A stretch of 64,000 bases of DNA from Flammula alnicola (lineage: Eukaryota > Basidiomycota > Agaricomycetes > Agaricales > Strophariaceae), in the NCBI GenBank assembly GCA_015499995.1, contig JADNRV010000052.1:62001-126000 (forward strand). Direction: 5' to 3'. The notes under the pieces were generated by a model. It saw only the letters and a list, made by a program, of their open reading frames with translations, made no database searches and was not told where the DNA came from. How positions within the stretch are numbered: the first letter of the stretch is position 1; each line of letters begins with the position of its first letter. The position numbers and the translations under genes are program-made. Below are positions 13,242 to 24,182 of this stretch, piece after piece.

Positions 13242-14013
13242 ATGTCAAGCTTTTGTGATATAGGTTCGGTCTCTATGTGATTGCTTTGGATCATGAAATG
13301 ATCGTCTGCCGGTCCGTGGACGCACTTCGACACCACCTGCTCGCCAACATACTGGCATGGGGGTTTCGGATACTCTATTTATCCGGGTGCGTGTCAAGCG
13401 ATGACTCCGAGGTCATTCTCGAATCTTGAAGAGATTTCGAAGTGCTTCCGGGAAATGGTTTTTCATTAGATGAATATTCAACTTTTGTCTCGAAAGAATT
13501 TACTCCCGAACTTCCTGGTCTTCAAAAGCACGGTTTGCAGAGCTCGGCACACTTGTTTATGATCCAGTGCATAGAAAGAGGTATGTACATTGTTTTCCGT
13601 AGAAAATAAACCCCCCAAAGTTAGGTCCCAGTCAGGATAGAAATTAAAAATGCAGGTTCTAGCAGGCCAACTTTTTTAATCTGCCCATATTTTGAGTCTC
13701 TGGAAGCCCATATTTCCTTGGGATCTAAATCTCATCAACGCTTTTGAGGGACCTCGCCTATGCCGCCTACCTGGAGCTCCACCTCACAAGTTGAGAATTG
13801 AGAAACGACACAGACACCATGCGGGCGCCGGTCCGTCTCTGACTTTAAGTTTAAATTTAAGCGACGGTCACGTGCTCAAGCCCTCAAGACGCGTACTTGG
13901 CCCTTTTTTTGTCTTAAGGCCTCTTTGTTTCACCAATCATCTTACATATTAAAAAGCTACCTCTTTGACGCGTTACTTTCCACATCCTCGAATTCAAAAT
14001 AAACAAGAGCAAC
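13242..14013. other. intergenic, glutaredoxin 3' region and MYND-gene promoter
   Basis: No gene is supported. The frame at 13692-13952 has no splice context or homology I can see. AT-rich sequence just before 14014 is probably the promoter and 5' leader of the ankyrin-MYND gene. Confidence 0.4.
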
Positions 14014-15017
14014 ATGAGCCGGAATGAGATGCTCAAGAAACGCATGGCTCAGTTCGCAAAATTGCAGGACACTGGAGAAGGAAGGTTAGTGTCTCCGCCA
14101 TTTTTGTGACGGTGAATTTTTAGGACGTATCTAAAAGCTATTTTAGAACTGTGGAGGAATTAAAGAAGACCAAGGAGGTCTTGAGAGGACAAGAGTCGGC
14201 ACGTTTCAGGTTATTTTGTACCACCAACCGGATGGAGCCTCAACGCGATCTTGACGCCTTTGGGAACTCACTCATGCGAGGAAATCTGGAGTCCATAATT
14301 ATGGACCATACTGCACGTCTGGAACGGCTGATGAAAAGTGGCATGGAATTCGAAGTTGCCCTCGAGGCAGTGGGTGTGGAGCTGAACGCCCTAAGATGGG
14401 GTCCAACCCAAGTTCCGCTCTACAACCTCCTAGGACTATTCTCGCAGATAATCCCGGGCCTCCGCCGAAAATACATCTCGTTCGCCGAATTCTATATTCA
14501 TGCAAAGGTTCCCGTCGAAGGCAGGGACCTATCCGGCACCACAGCGCTGTCGCATTGCTTTTCAACCAAACCTAGCTTCGACCTCGAATATGCCCAACTT
14601 CTGTACGACGCCGGTGGAGACGTGAACTCCAGGAATAGGTACGGCGCCACCGTCGCTCACGAAATAGTACAAGTCTACGACGTCTCTGATCCCGAGGTGG
14701 TTCGGAAAGCCACGAAGTCACTCGAGTGGTTTCTTAGTCATGGAGGAAATCTCGACATCGCCGATGGAGATGGAATGTCTCCACGCGCCATGTGCAATCA
14801 CCCAAGCTTGGTCCCAGCCATCCCTCAGTTCAAATGTCTCGCTCAGAAGGAAGACGAAAGGAGAAAACTGAAAGGGAGTTCATGCTGCTCCCTATGCGGG
14901 CGCGAGGACAAACTACTCAGCTGCAGCAAATGCAAAAGGGCAAGCTACTGCAATCCACAGCTACGCGCCTGCCAGAAGCTGGACTGGCCGAAGCATAAGA
15001 AGGAATGCAAAGCTTGA
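14014..15017 (+). CDS. ankyrin-repeat protein with C-terminal MYND zinc finger
   Basis: Exon 1 (14014-14084) encodes a short basic helix, and exon 2 starts at 14147 after a GT-AG intron with phase kept. The protein is about 313 residues. The middle has two or three degenerate ankyrin-type units (GTTALSHCF, YDAGGDVNSRNRYGATVAHE, FLSHGGNLDIADGDGMSPRAM). The C-terminus is a MYND finger with the zinc ligands C-x2-C, C-x2-C, a C in YC, then H-x3-C (CSLCGRED, CSKCKRASYC, WPKHKKEC). MYND fingers bind proline-rich partner peptides, so a scaffolding or transcription-related role is likely, but the precise function is unknown. Such ANK-MYND proteins are common in agaricomycetes. The frame is intact. 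Confidence 0.85.
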
Positions 15018-17159
15018 ATATGTGGTTTCTTTCACCCAAGGATACCTTCTCGCGATGAATTTTTCCAATCTCAGACACCCAACTCCTCGGCCACGAGCCG
15101 CTAGAACTTAGGATATTTGGGATAATATCTCCTTTTGTCGCGGTGACAAAAATTGTAAACCTTTCTTCTATGTTTCCTTGTGATCTTAGATATTTAACAC
15201 CCATATTTCGTCGAATGTTGGTAAATTTCTACACACATCTCATATAATGTTCTATATATGTAAGTCGTGATATCCGTCTAATATATTGTCCAGCATCTCA
15301 CGATTCCTTCAGAGTTCTCTTCGGCATCATGGCATTTGCACATCTTGTGACAAATATCGTCTTTTCGTCCGTGGAATGAATTACTCTTTCCGTATCTTCA
15401 TTAATCCATCTCAACGACACTGGCAGGTTTTCACTCATGTCAGACAGAATCGTGTGTTTTCTATTCATTACCCGGTGGCGACGGCGTGTCAGTTTTCCTG
15501 GAGAACCCAAGGAGGCCGCCGTGTCGCCTTGTTTGATGGCGTGAAGGCCGACGCATGAAAACCCTGCGCTCTCACCCGTCCAATAGAAACCTTGAGAAAC
15601 ACCCGCATTGCCGCCGGTAGTAAGCCCTCGTCTTTGTCGTTTCAACGGTCTCCCAAATTCATCCGTTTCCTTCTCTAACCACTGCTATGAATCCACTTCA
15701 AAACCCGTGGTATCGATATCTTACGTATAACCACATTTTGTCTTCCTCCGAACCCAGACTGTTGGTGAGTCCGGTATGCTTTCATGTTCCCATCGGTATT
15801 CAAAACTACATATGCCCGTATATGGCCTTGTTTGATTTGCATGGTCATTGGGAGAATTCCGACAGGGGGAATGCCCGCATTTATCCTTACAATTGATAAG
15901 AAATCCATGTTACGTTTGTTATCTTGCACCTGGCATTTTCTTGCGGTTATTTCTGGTTATTTCCTTGAGCTCATTTTTAAAGTTTTAGATGAATAAAACC
16001 ACACGTTGGCTGGCATTCTATCCGACCATCGTGGATTATCCTCATTTCCTCTGTGTCCACCTACTTCTGATGAACTCTATTACATAACGGGCAAAGGGGG
16101 CAGATTCCATCTTGAAGGCATGAGAAATCAGCGCTTGCATATATCATGTGAGCGTCATTCCATATTGTCGCCTTCAAATCGATTTTGTCCTCTCCTTGGT
16201 TAGTTCCCAAAAGCGCTCGGTGCCGAAGCGGTGAGGGTGTTTATTTCCCCTCCCATGCCGTTCCGGGTCCTACGGGTTTACACCGAGTAGTGGAGCTCGA
16301 AAACGATAACCATTCTGAGAAGGTCCTTCGATCGACGGTTCCGGCCACATCATCTTGCGGCCCCGCGCTGGTCCCACCATGTGGCCATGATTCGCTTATT
16401 CTAAGCGAGGTCCCGAGCGAGACTTCGATTGTTTGTGCTAGGGTGTACATAACGCAGCCACGCTCAAATGTGGACGACGGGGACAACTGTGCGACTTGTT
16501 AGCGAGACCTTGGCGATTCGATCTCACATATCACACAGAGTCTAATAAAATCTATTGGGGTACTTGCAGGTATTGGCCTCGGGGCGGGGTTTGACAGTTA
16601 TAGCATCTTCAATCAGAAAGTCCAGGACACCAAGGTGGAAAGATCATAAAACCACTGCCAGTTCTCATGTTGGACACGAAAGGCTATGGTTAGATCTTGG
16701 TACCAGAACTAGACTCTCGAGCGATGGTCCGAACCTACCGAGTGGAAGCATCCCTGTGAGAGTTACACATGCTCATATATCCAAGTATGTCTCCCCATCT
16801 TTCGGACATGACGTTGTTTCTGACGTGTTTTTTTTCAGCGGTCCGGGAAATTACCATGGACCCGGGCCTACATCTTCCCGGCCGGGATTGGACAGTGGGT
16901 GGTACCTAAATGCCCAACTCCGCGAATGAAGTATACCAGCCAGACATTTGATATATAGCTTTGTCGAGAATTCGAAGGCTTACTCGACATTTGAGTCCAA
17001 GAACTTTCCCTGAGGAAGTTAAGAATCGCCAATCGATATCGGGGCTCTAGTGGTTCATGCTTTTCGTGAAGGACTGTTAAATCACAGGGATATCCTGCAA
17101 GTCCCAGGAACCAATGTAACGGAGAACTCGTGAGTTTTCCCGATGTTCCTGTGTATTAC
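15018..17159. other. intergenic with unassigned short frames
   Basis: No gene is recognised. Minus-strand frames at 15298-15645 and 15675-15929 lie in series and could be exons of an unknown gene, but neither shows a family motif. A plus-strand frame at 16555-16929 has a glycine/proline-rich end behind an intron-like T-tract. I cannot support any of them. Confidence 0.3.
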
Positions 17160-17461
17160 CTTATATAAGGACCCCGGAAAGTTCTACCAAATGTCTGATC
17201 CTCGTACCCAAAAGGCGCCGCAGGCGGAGTGGAGGCGAAAACACACAAAATGCGCCCTCAAGGACCATTTTTTGTGTTCGGATAAAAATTGCGATTTTGG
17301 GGGATTTTTCGGATAAAAATTGGCTTTTTAGCCATGGATGTTTTTTTGAAAATCATTCCTAATCTCTCAATTGATGCACAGTTAAAAGGAAACCCCGTGG
17401 GAATTTTCCCGCCCGCCAAGGATCAGGCATCTCGCTGAACTTTCCGGGGTCCTCTTATATA
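17160..17461. mobile_element. hAT-like MITE, 286 bp, with 8 bp target-site duplication
   Basis: The element spans 17168-17453. Its ends are perfect 17 bp inverted repeats beginning AGGACCCCGGAAAG. Beyond these the two ends stay partly alike (the motif TGTCTGATCCT on the left, TGCCTGATCCT on the right after reverse complementing). Identical 8 bp direct repeats CTTATATA flank it at 17160-17167 and 17454-17461. An 8 bp duplication is the hallmark of hAT-type transposition. The interior has no coding frame and carries short internal repeats (GGATAAAAATT twice). It is therefore a non-autonomous element that needs a transposase from elsewhere. Confidence 0.85.
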
Positions 17462-18213
17462 CAGTTTCCAGAATGAACTGGTTCGTTTATGTTTGCAAAC
17501 TCAATTAAGTTTCCGAATCGATTCACGACTTTGAAACTTGGAAGAAGTGTAGGGATGAGATATTCTCGTAGCCCACGAAAGCCGAAGTATCTTTGGACTT
17601 GAGAATCATTGTGGTGTAGGTCTCACGAAGGCATTCTTCGGCACCCAAAAGCCGGTTGAATGTGGCGCATTTTCTTCCAGAAACGGTAGAAGTTGTTTCC
17701 GCCTTGTGTTGCAACTTCCGCGGAGTCAAGACCTGGAATATCAGTCCTCGGTGACCTCAGTAGCCAAGGTATCCCCCAGAGTGTATCTGTATCAAATCAG
17801 CTGGGAAGTGTCTTAGGTCTCGATGTCTGTCATAATAGTTGGAAGCTTGATTAACCTTCAGTGATTTCGACAAAGTGTGGGTACATAGTATCAAGTTTCT
17901 GTCACCAAGTTTTGGAGGGAGAAAATACGAGGCAACCGCAAAATTCCCTTAGCTTTCTCAACGTACTACTTTAATAGGCTTAAATTATTTTAATTTTTGC
18001 CATACCACAAATTTGGAGGACATTAGGATTGAAAACTCCGCGGCAGGGCACTTTGGGAGAATATGTCGCAAAGTTCTTATGCTCGGCTATGTCTTTGTCA
18101 CGTGATATAGAATGAGTTACGTGACGAGTCACGATATTGTCACTTCGGGGTCACGGTGGGCACTGTCCGAACTAACATTAATTCTTTCCTTCCTCCTCAA
18201 CGTTGAATAAACA
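17462..18213. other. intergenic before the Maf gene
   Basis: I see no gene. One short minus-strand frame at 17523-17729 is unsupported. The last 100 bp before 18214 presumably holds the Maf-gene promoter. Confidence 0.35.
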
Positions 18214-19329
18214 ATGTCTAAACATATTCTCGAACATTCTCTACGTGTTCCGGCGATAGAAAAGCTCAAAGGAAAACGGATAGTACTCGCTTCGAACAGC
18301 CCAAGAAGAAAGGAAATCCTCCGCACTTTTGTGCGTGTCAATCACGAAATACCCTGACTAGTAGCTTACACGAAGACGCTCTCTTCGCCCATCTATAACT
18401 CAATATTTTTTTGTGATGTCTGCGACTAGGGACTTGCCCCCGATATCGTGCCATCCATGTTCGAGGAGGATCTAGACATCAGCGAATTCGCGGAACCTCA
18501 TGAATACCCTGTCGCAACTGCGACACATAAAGCTGTCGAGGTTTACGAAAAGCTGGTGGTACGTGATACCCTAATATCGACTCTATATATTTCCGACTTA
18601 ATCTACTTCCAAAGGAACAAAATCCTGACGATCCTCCAGATCTTGTTATTGCAGGTCGTCCGACAGTTTAACGCACGATTACATCCTGTCTGATTTTCTG
18701 GTGCCCATTCAGCTGATACCGTGGTGCTGACGCATCCCCAACCCGTCACCTCGGACACTTCGTACTCAATACTGCCACCTACGAATCAGGAGTTGCTTGA
18801 GAAACCTTCATCTAAAGAGGACAACCTTCGAATGCTACTTGATATGAACGGAAACGTCTGTGAGGTCGTCACCGGTGTGGTCGTCGGTAAGTAACCTAAC
18901 ACCTCAATATTTTTCTTATGCTAACCATATACTTGCACGCAGTGTATCCCATCCTCACGGCGCCAGGTTATAATACCAAGTTTGTTGTCCTCACCAATGC
19001 CTAACTCTCTTGCTCATAAGATTCCTCCAGGGCGATAGATGAGCGGACACTGGTCTACTTCGCTGATAGCCCCAAGCATATCATCGACGCGTACGTGGAG
19101 AGTGGAGAAGGTATAGATCGTGCTGGAGGTTTTGCCATTCAGGTACATTCCAAAACATTACTTCACAGTCCATGATCTTTGCCAATTCAGCGATTTACAG
19201 GGTCTGGGCGGAATGCTCATTCGAAAGATAGAGGGAGACTACAACAATGTTGTTGGATTCCCTGCCGCGTCTTTCTTCAAACTGTTGGATCTCCTAGTAG
19301 ACGAGGATCCGGATTTCCTTGAAGTTTGA
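18214..19329 (+). CDS. Maf-family nucleoside triphosphate pyrophosphatase
   Basis: Maf/ASMTL-type proteins hydrolyse non-canonical or modified nucleoside triphosphates to monophosphates and keep them out of nucleic acids. The N-terminal substrate loop reads IVLASNSPRRKEIL (ATG at 18214). The next exons give DIVPSMFEEDLDIS and the helical segment HEYPVATATHKAVEVYEKL. The catalytic aspartate sits in VIAADTVV, reconstructed across the intron ending just before 18710. NVCEVVTGVVVVYPI and GGFAIQGLGGMLIRKIEGDYNNVVGFP complete the fold. Stop is at 19327-19329. Introns are short GT-AG and all exons join in frame, giving about 230-240 residues. It lies 340 bp upstream of hus1 in the same direction. 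Confidence 0.9.
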
Positions 19330-19670
19330 GCAGAGTCATCAGCTTCTCATCGTCCATGAACCCTTTACTTATTCCATTGCTGGGTTTGTGTTGGACGAGT
19401 ATTTGGTTGTTACGTATCAGATACACTGAAATTGTAGACATTTGAGAGTTTCCCGTCGGCCGCGTCGGTGACATGCAAGATCATGATATTTATTTGCCCT
19501 TGCTTATGTAATCTATGGCGCGTCGCGACGCGTTTGCTCCTGAGGTTCTTCCACTTCTCTGAAGTTGCTTCAAGCTCAAATACTGTATAATCTTCCGACA
19601 GAAGGTACGTCACCCCAATTTCACCATTCAATATTCTGTTTTACTCAAAATAGCGTCCGATAGCTCGTCA

Positions 19671-20868
19671 ATGCGATTTCGTGCCTGTGTCGCAAACGTT
19701 CCAACTTTCTTTCGTCAGTAAGGCACTAGCATATCTCTCTCTGCTCACTGTACAAGCTCTATCGGCAGGCATTATACAGGCCATCGAAAAGCTCCAGAAA
19801 AAATGCATCATCAAATTCACGGAGACAAATATGCATATCATTTGCAATAGTGAAGCGAACGAGGGTGGAATCCAGGTCTGGTCGTAAGTACTTACGACTT
19901 CCATCTTCGAGTTCTTGGAGATTCGAGCTAAACATATTGCTGTTTATCCGTAGGCAAATCAAAGTAGACTCCTTATTCAACGACTACCGTATCCAGTCCA
20001 ACGCGAACAACGAGATCAGCATGGCTCTTGCGTCAGAGGCACTGCTCGGCGCCCTCAAATCCGCATCGTCCTCGTCTTCCTCCTCTTTTGATCCCGAGGA
20101 AGTCGTGATGAAGCTCGCAAAGAAGAACGACCAGGCCATGCTCTCTTTCGAAATCGGCGGTGTGACGCGCACCGGACACAGGCTGCGTGTTGCTCACGAT
20201 GTGAAGATCGAGGTCCTCAAGGCAACTGATGTGGCTAAGCTGACCGAACCGTTGTGTCCCGAGCCTGATGTGTGTTTGTTTCTCCTCCCTTGGCCTATGT
20301 TCAACGATTGCCATGTCAGTAATACTGATATTATCTCTCCCAGCTACATATTCTCCTTCCTCCGCTTCAAAAGCTGCGCACAATAGTGGAACGACTCCGC
20401 CCGATGTCCGATGTCCTAGCCCTTCAGGCGAACAACAACAAGCGGTTGGTGGTTGCTATTAGGACGGAAGGTGTGCATGTGGAAACAGAATGGAGGGACT
20501 GCCAGAATCCGAAAAGTAAGTCGTATCTACATCGTTTCTGAACCCGACCTCTGACCAGCCCCGTGTATATAGCTCAAGATGAGGATCAAGACACAGAGTC
20601 CCCCGATCCCAATGCCATGTTCACCGTTTTGATTTCTACGCGCAGTTTCCTTAAGTTTTTGAACAGTCATGTCGTCTCAACAACTACCATCGCATGTGAG
20701 TTTCCTCGCGTTTCTGTCTCCGTTTCTGAAGGGATTGACCACCTTCCTCTGTTAGGCATATGCCAACACCACTGTGTGATTCTCTACGTTTACATTGGTG
20801 ACGTAGCAGATGCAGGTGGAGTGTTGACATTCTACATCCCAGCTATTATCGACGATGAGGGTCGATAA
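19671..20868 (+). CDS. hus1: Hus1, checkpoint clamp (9-1-1) subunit
   Basis: Hus1 forms the PCNA-like Rad9-Rad1-Hus1 ring loaded at damaged DNA to activate ATR-type checkpoint signalling in the nucleus. Exon 1 (19671-19713) encodes MRFRACVANVPTFF, and exon 2 starts at 19769 with IIQAIEKLQKKCIIKF. Later exons give IQVWSQIKVDSLFNDYRIQS, the ALASEALLGALKSA helix, a serine/acidic loop, GHRLRVAHDVKIEVL, HILLPPLQKLRTIVERL, VAIRTEGVHVETEW and the C-terminal GVLTFYIPAIID. These match the two-lobed Hus1 clamp fold in order. About six exons with GT-AG introns join without a break, for about 290-300 residues. The start is the first Met followed by the family's FRA motif. Confidence 0.9.
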
Positions 20869-21512
20869 CATATCAACGAGAAGAACGAATCATATACCTT
20901 CGACTACCCTTACGACGATGGATAACCACAGTTTTGGTTCGACGCTTTGGATTGATGCGTCTTTCCTGCCCCGTTGAGGTAAACCGCCACCCATTATTAC
21001 TCACGGACTCCGAAGCCTGAAAGCCTTTGCATTTCAAAATTGGGCAAACGATGCTGAAGAGGGAACATGAGCTAGTCACCAAAGAGTCATTGGACTGGGT
21101 ACCCCTTCCTTATGGATGTATTATATGCCTAATAAACTGCATATGTATTGATCGATGTCTGCTTGGACGCGTTCTCAATAGGCACCGGACCGCCTCTGTT
21201 GTTGAAAAGTTTTGTTCGAGCAACTGTTCAAATTTCCAAAGTTCAAGCGTTCAAACGCTCAAGCTTTCAAACTTTCAAGTTCAGCAGGAAGTTTCTGAGA
21301 GGTTTCTTCCTTGTGAGTGCCTCCGTCAATCTTGCAATTTCAAGCAATACTCACAATTTCTCGCCTGTCTACCAGAGACCCCGTCCAGCACTGCCACGAC
21401 TCACATCTTTGACATCTTATTATCTCAAGCAAGAGGTACGAGATGGTCGATAAATTCTCTCTCGACTCCTCTAATTCCACCGTCTTCGCAGTTACGGCCA
21501 CCTATCCCTGAA
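20869..21512. other. intergenic between hus1 and the F-box relic
   Basis: No supported gene. An open plus-strand frame runs into the F-box relic from 21027, but its upstream part has no recognisable motif. It contains a run of near-repeats of TCAAA/TTTCAA around 21230-21290, probably decayed simple repeat. Confidence 0.35.
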
Positions 21513-22709
21513 ATGGCCAACTTGGCATCCAAGGTGCCAATCTTTAAGCTGCATATAGAATTGCTTTCAGAGATTTTCTCCGCAACTATGGTCTTGCCGC
21601 CTCCACACCATGATTTCGACCGGTTCAACTCTTCTTTGAAGACCTCACGTCGTAGCTCACAAGTCTGCAGCCATTGGCAGGAAATCATTCTCAGACAATC
21701 CATTTTGTGGGGCAGCTGCATCGATTTTACGGCCCTAGAGCAGGAGAAAGGTGATTGGAGGGAGGAAGTCTTGCGCAGGACCGGAAATTCTTTGTTGTCT
21801 ATATCAGCAATAATGAACGTAACCCGATACCCACCCGGTTTGCGTACGTTTTTTCCTCCCTCCGGAAAGACCACTGGACAAAGATACAACACTTCTATAT
21901 CGCGATCTTAGGCAGACACTTCGACTTCCACGAACTCTGGCATGCATGTGCTCGCCCAACACCGCACCTCAAATCATTCGAGTTTTCTCCATTATATCTT
22001 CCACCGCCAGATGTTTTCGATTCCCGAGACCCCTTTTTTTTTCTCCAATAATACCCCATCGCTGTGCTATTTCTCCCCGTCGTCCTTCCCTTTCAGCCTG
22101 CACACGCCCTGGTTATCCCAATTACACCACCAGGACACCACGCGCCCCTCGGAGTTATGGAACTACTTGAGGCATTGACGCGAATGCCCCCACTCGAAAC
22201 GTTGGTGGTCGCACTGAAGGAATCGGATCTGACCAAGAACCCAAGATATGCGATTAATGCCGTCTGAGGTATGCCTGTCGTGCGGTACTTTAACTCTTTC
22301 GCTTCTTTCTAATATCAATTCCGCACAGGCCACTCTTTCTCTATACTGAGAATATTGAATACTTGGCAGAGTAGGTTCCTTTCAATGGCTTTTTATGTTC
22401 ACACTGCCTTTCTTTTGAATCTGTTTCTTTTAGTTTTGATATTCCCTCGCACCCGAAATGTGACATTATGCCTTTCAATGTATCCGAACCGAAAGCCTCA
22501 CGACGTCCTCCATATTACCTGCCGAAGCCGCTCTATGAAGCACTCTCCACAGCTCTGCCTCGCTTTCTGCGTCTTTTACTCACAACAATCCTTGGACACG
22601 AAGTCGTCAATGTTTGCTGCATTTCAATCTGCACTGGATGGTCTCAAAGGGGCATCGTGATTGAGTTTTGGTATGTTCGGAGTGAATGGGCAACCTTTAC
22701 CACAACGTG
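21513..22709 (+). pseudogene. F-box protein pseudogene
   Basis: From the Met at 21513 an agaric-type F-box region is readable: LHIELLSEIFSATM, SSQVCSHWQEIILRQSILWG and EEVLRRTGNSLLSIS. F-box proteins bring substrates to SCF ubiquitin ligases. The frame then breaks. After a T6 run at 21849-21854 the leucine-rich part continues one base back (SSLRKDHWTKIQHF, LWHACARPTPHLKSFEF). At a T9 run (22034-22042) it moves one base forward (FSNNTPSLCYF). Around 22125-22150 it moves back again (VMELLEALTRMPPLETLVV). Fragments such as ALSTALPRFL continue to about 22709. With three shifts no full-length product is possible unless the assembly is wrong at all three. The exact 3' limit is uncertain. Confidence 0.7.
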
Positions 22710-23087
22710 AACAAATCGAGCAATAACCAGTGGAATAACCAGTGACGGAACGTTCGTTATGGTTTACCAAGGGCACGCCTCAGATCGCGAAGTCAATCCT
22801 TTCCAGTTCTGCAATCCACAGCATCAAGGAGTATCGACAACGGATGCATAGCCCATTATCACAGGGATAGCAAATACCACTTCCCTTCGCTCCTTGATGT
22901 GTTGTAATGCTTTGTCAAATATCACTTTCCAAGCCTGTTGGTATCGGAGCTGTGTAAGTTTGGGAAGAATAAATAGTTTTCACGTGAAAAGAAGAAAAAG
23001 GCGCTGGGAGGCAACGACCTCACCAATGGGAGGATGCATTCATGGAGTAAACTGTCTATAACTTCAAGTTGTGGCGGATGTTCTCGG

Positions 23088-23530
23088 CTACGCTGCATTG
23101 AAATTTTGATGATCATCGTGCTTGATTCCGTGGATTTGCACTTCAGCTGCGTGTTCCGGGATTGAAGGCCTAGAATCACAATCACAATTATTATGAGCGC
23201 CATAAAATGCTATCTCGCAAATGTTCCTAGCCGAGAAAAATTTATACTTCTCGACTGCCTCTGCGATTTCTGGGAGGGCTGTAAATTCTGTCTTCAAGAT
23301 TCGGATGCGTCTCGGATAGACAAACTGAAATGGCAGTATCTCAAGCACACTTGCATAAACGATCTCTCCGTGTGTCTCGAACTCAGCACCCAGAAAGGCT
23401 CACGTGAAGGCTTCCAGATACTTCCGATGAAGATGGAACAGAACAGAGTCTGCAGATTGGATAGTGATGTCGGAGTGACCGACATTGACTGGGATGCAAA
23501 GATCAGCATATCGTCTGCCTGAGCGACTCG
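23088..23530 (-). pseudogene. BTB/POZ-domain gene relic with in-frame stop
   Basis: Read on the minus strand, this encodes a recognisable agaric BTB core: SDITIQSADSVLFHLHRKY, a TGA stop at 23402-23400, then GAEFETHGEIVYASVLEILP, FQFVYPRRIRILKTEF, LPEIAEAVEKYKFFSARNI and EHAAEVQIHGIKHD. In this family a small residue, commonly Gly, is expected where the stop stands. BTB domains mediate dimerisation and Cul3 binding. The downstream part decays into several frames. I read it as a dead copy, but a recoded stop or sequence error at one base cannot be excluded. Confidence 0.65.
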
Positions 23531-24182
23531 ATCAGATGCCACAGACATAGTTCATGTGTAGATATTGGCCATGGTTGTAACTTGCTGAAGGAAACGAAAT
23601 CAGTGCGTACAGGCTTGTTGTACAGGATTTTGCTCACAATTCTTGTCGTGGACAATTGTGCCGGTAGGATATCGACGTTGGATTAACGTTTGCAAATGCC
23701 AGTGCCGGTCTTCCATCGTGGTCAGAAGAAAGATAAGATAAGATAACGCCGTTTCGTGGAAAATATTCAGAACGAATTTCAATTACAAATTCAGTCGAAA
23801 TTCAATCGAAATTCAGATTGGAATAAGTAAGTACTGTACTTCCCTCATCCTCAAAACCAACTTATGGAGGATCTTTAGGATCATCTACAAATGTTCAACG
23901 AAATGCTTATGGTCTTGGACTGCCCGTGCAAACGGCTGACCGAGTTGCAGCCCACAACGGGACAGGACCCTGAACGTTTGAACCCGGATCCATTGGTCAG
24001 GCAGTCCGAGTCAGCCATATAAATTTGACCTCGAAGTAAATTATAGCGCCTGGATTCTCTTTCTCAGCACGACGACCTCGCACCTCTTGCACACTTATTG
24101 GCTGTAAACCATTTCCCATCCCCCGGCTTAGCCCTTTTCTGACAGCACAACCAGAATCCTCAAAACAAAGGCTCTGCTCTCC
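23531..24182. other. intergenic before the pseudokinase gene
   Basis: No gene is seen. A short cluster of AAATTCA/GAAATTC near-repeats lies at about 23772-23815. The final part presumably contains the pseudokinase promoter. Confidence 0.35.
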
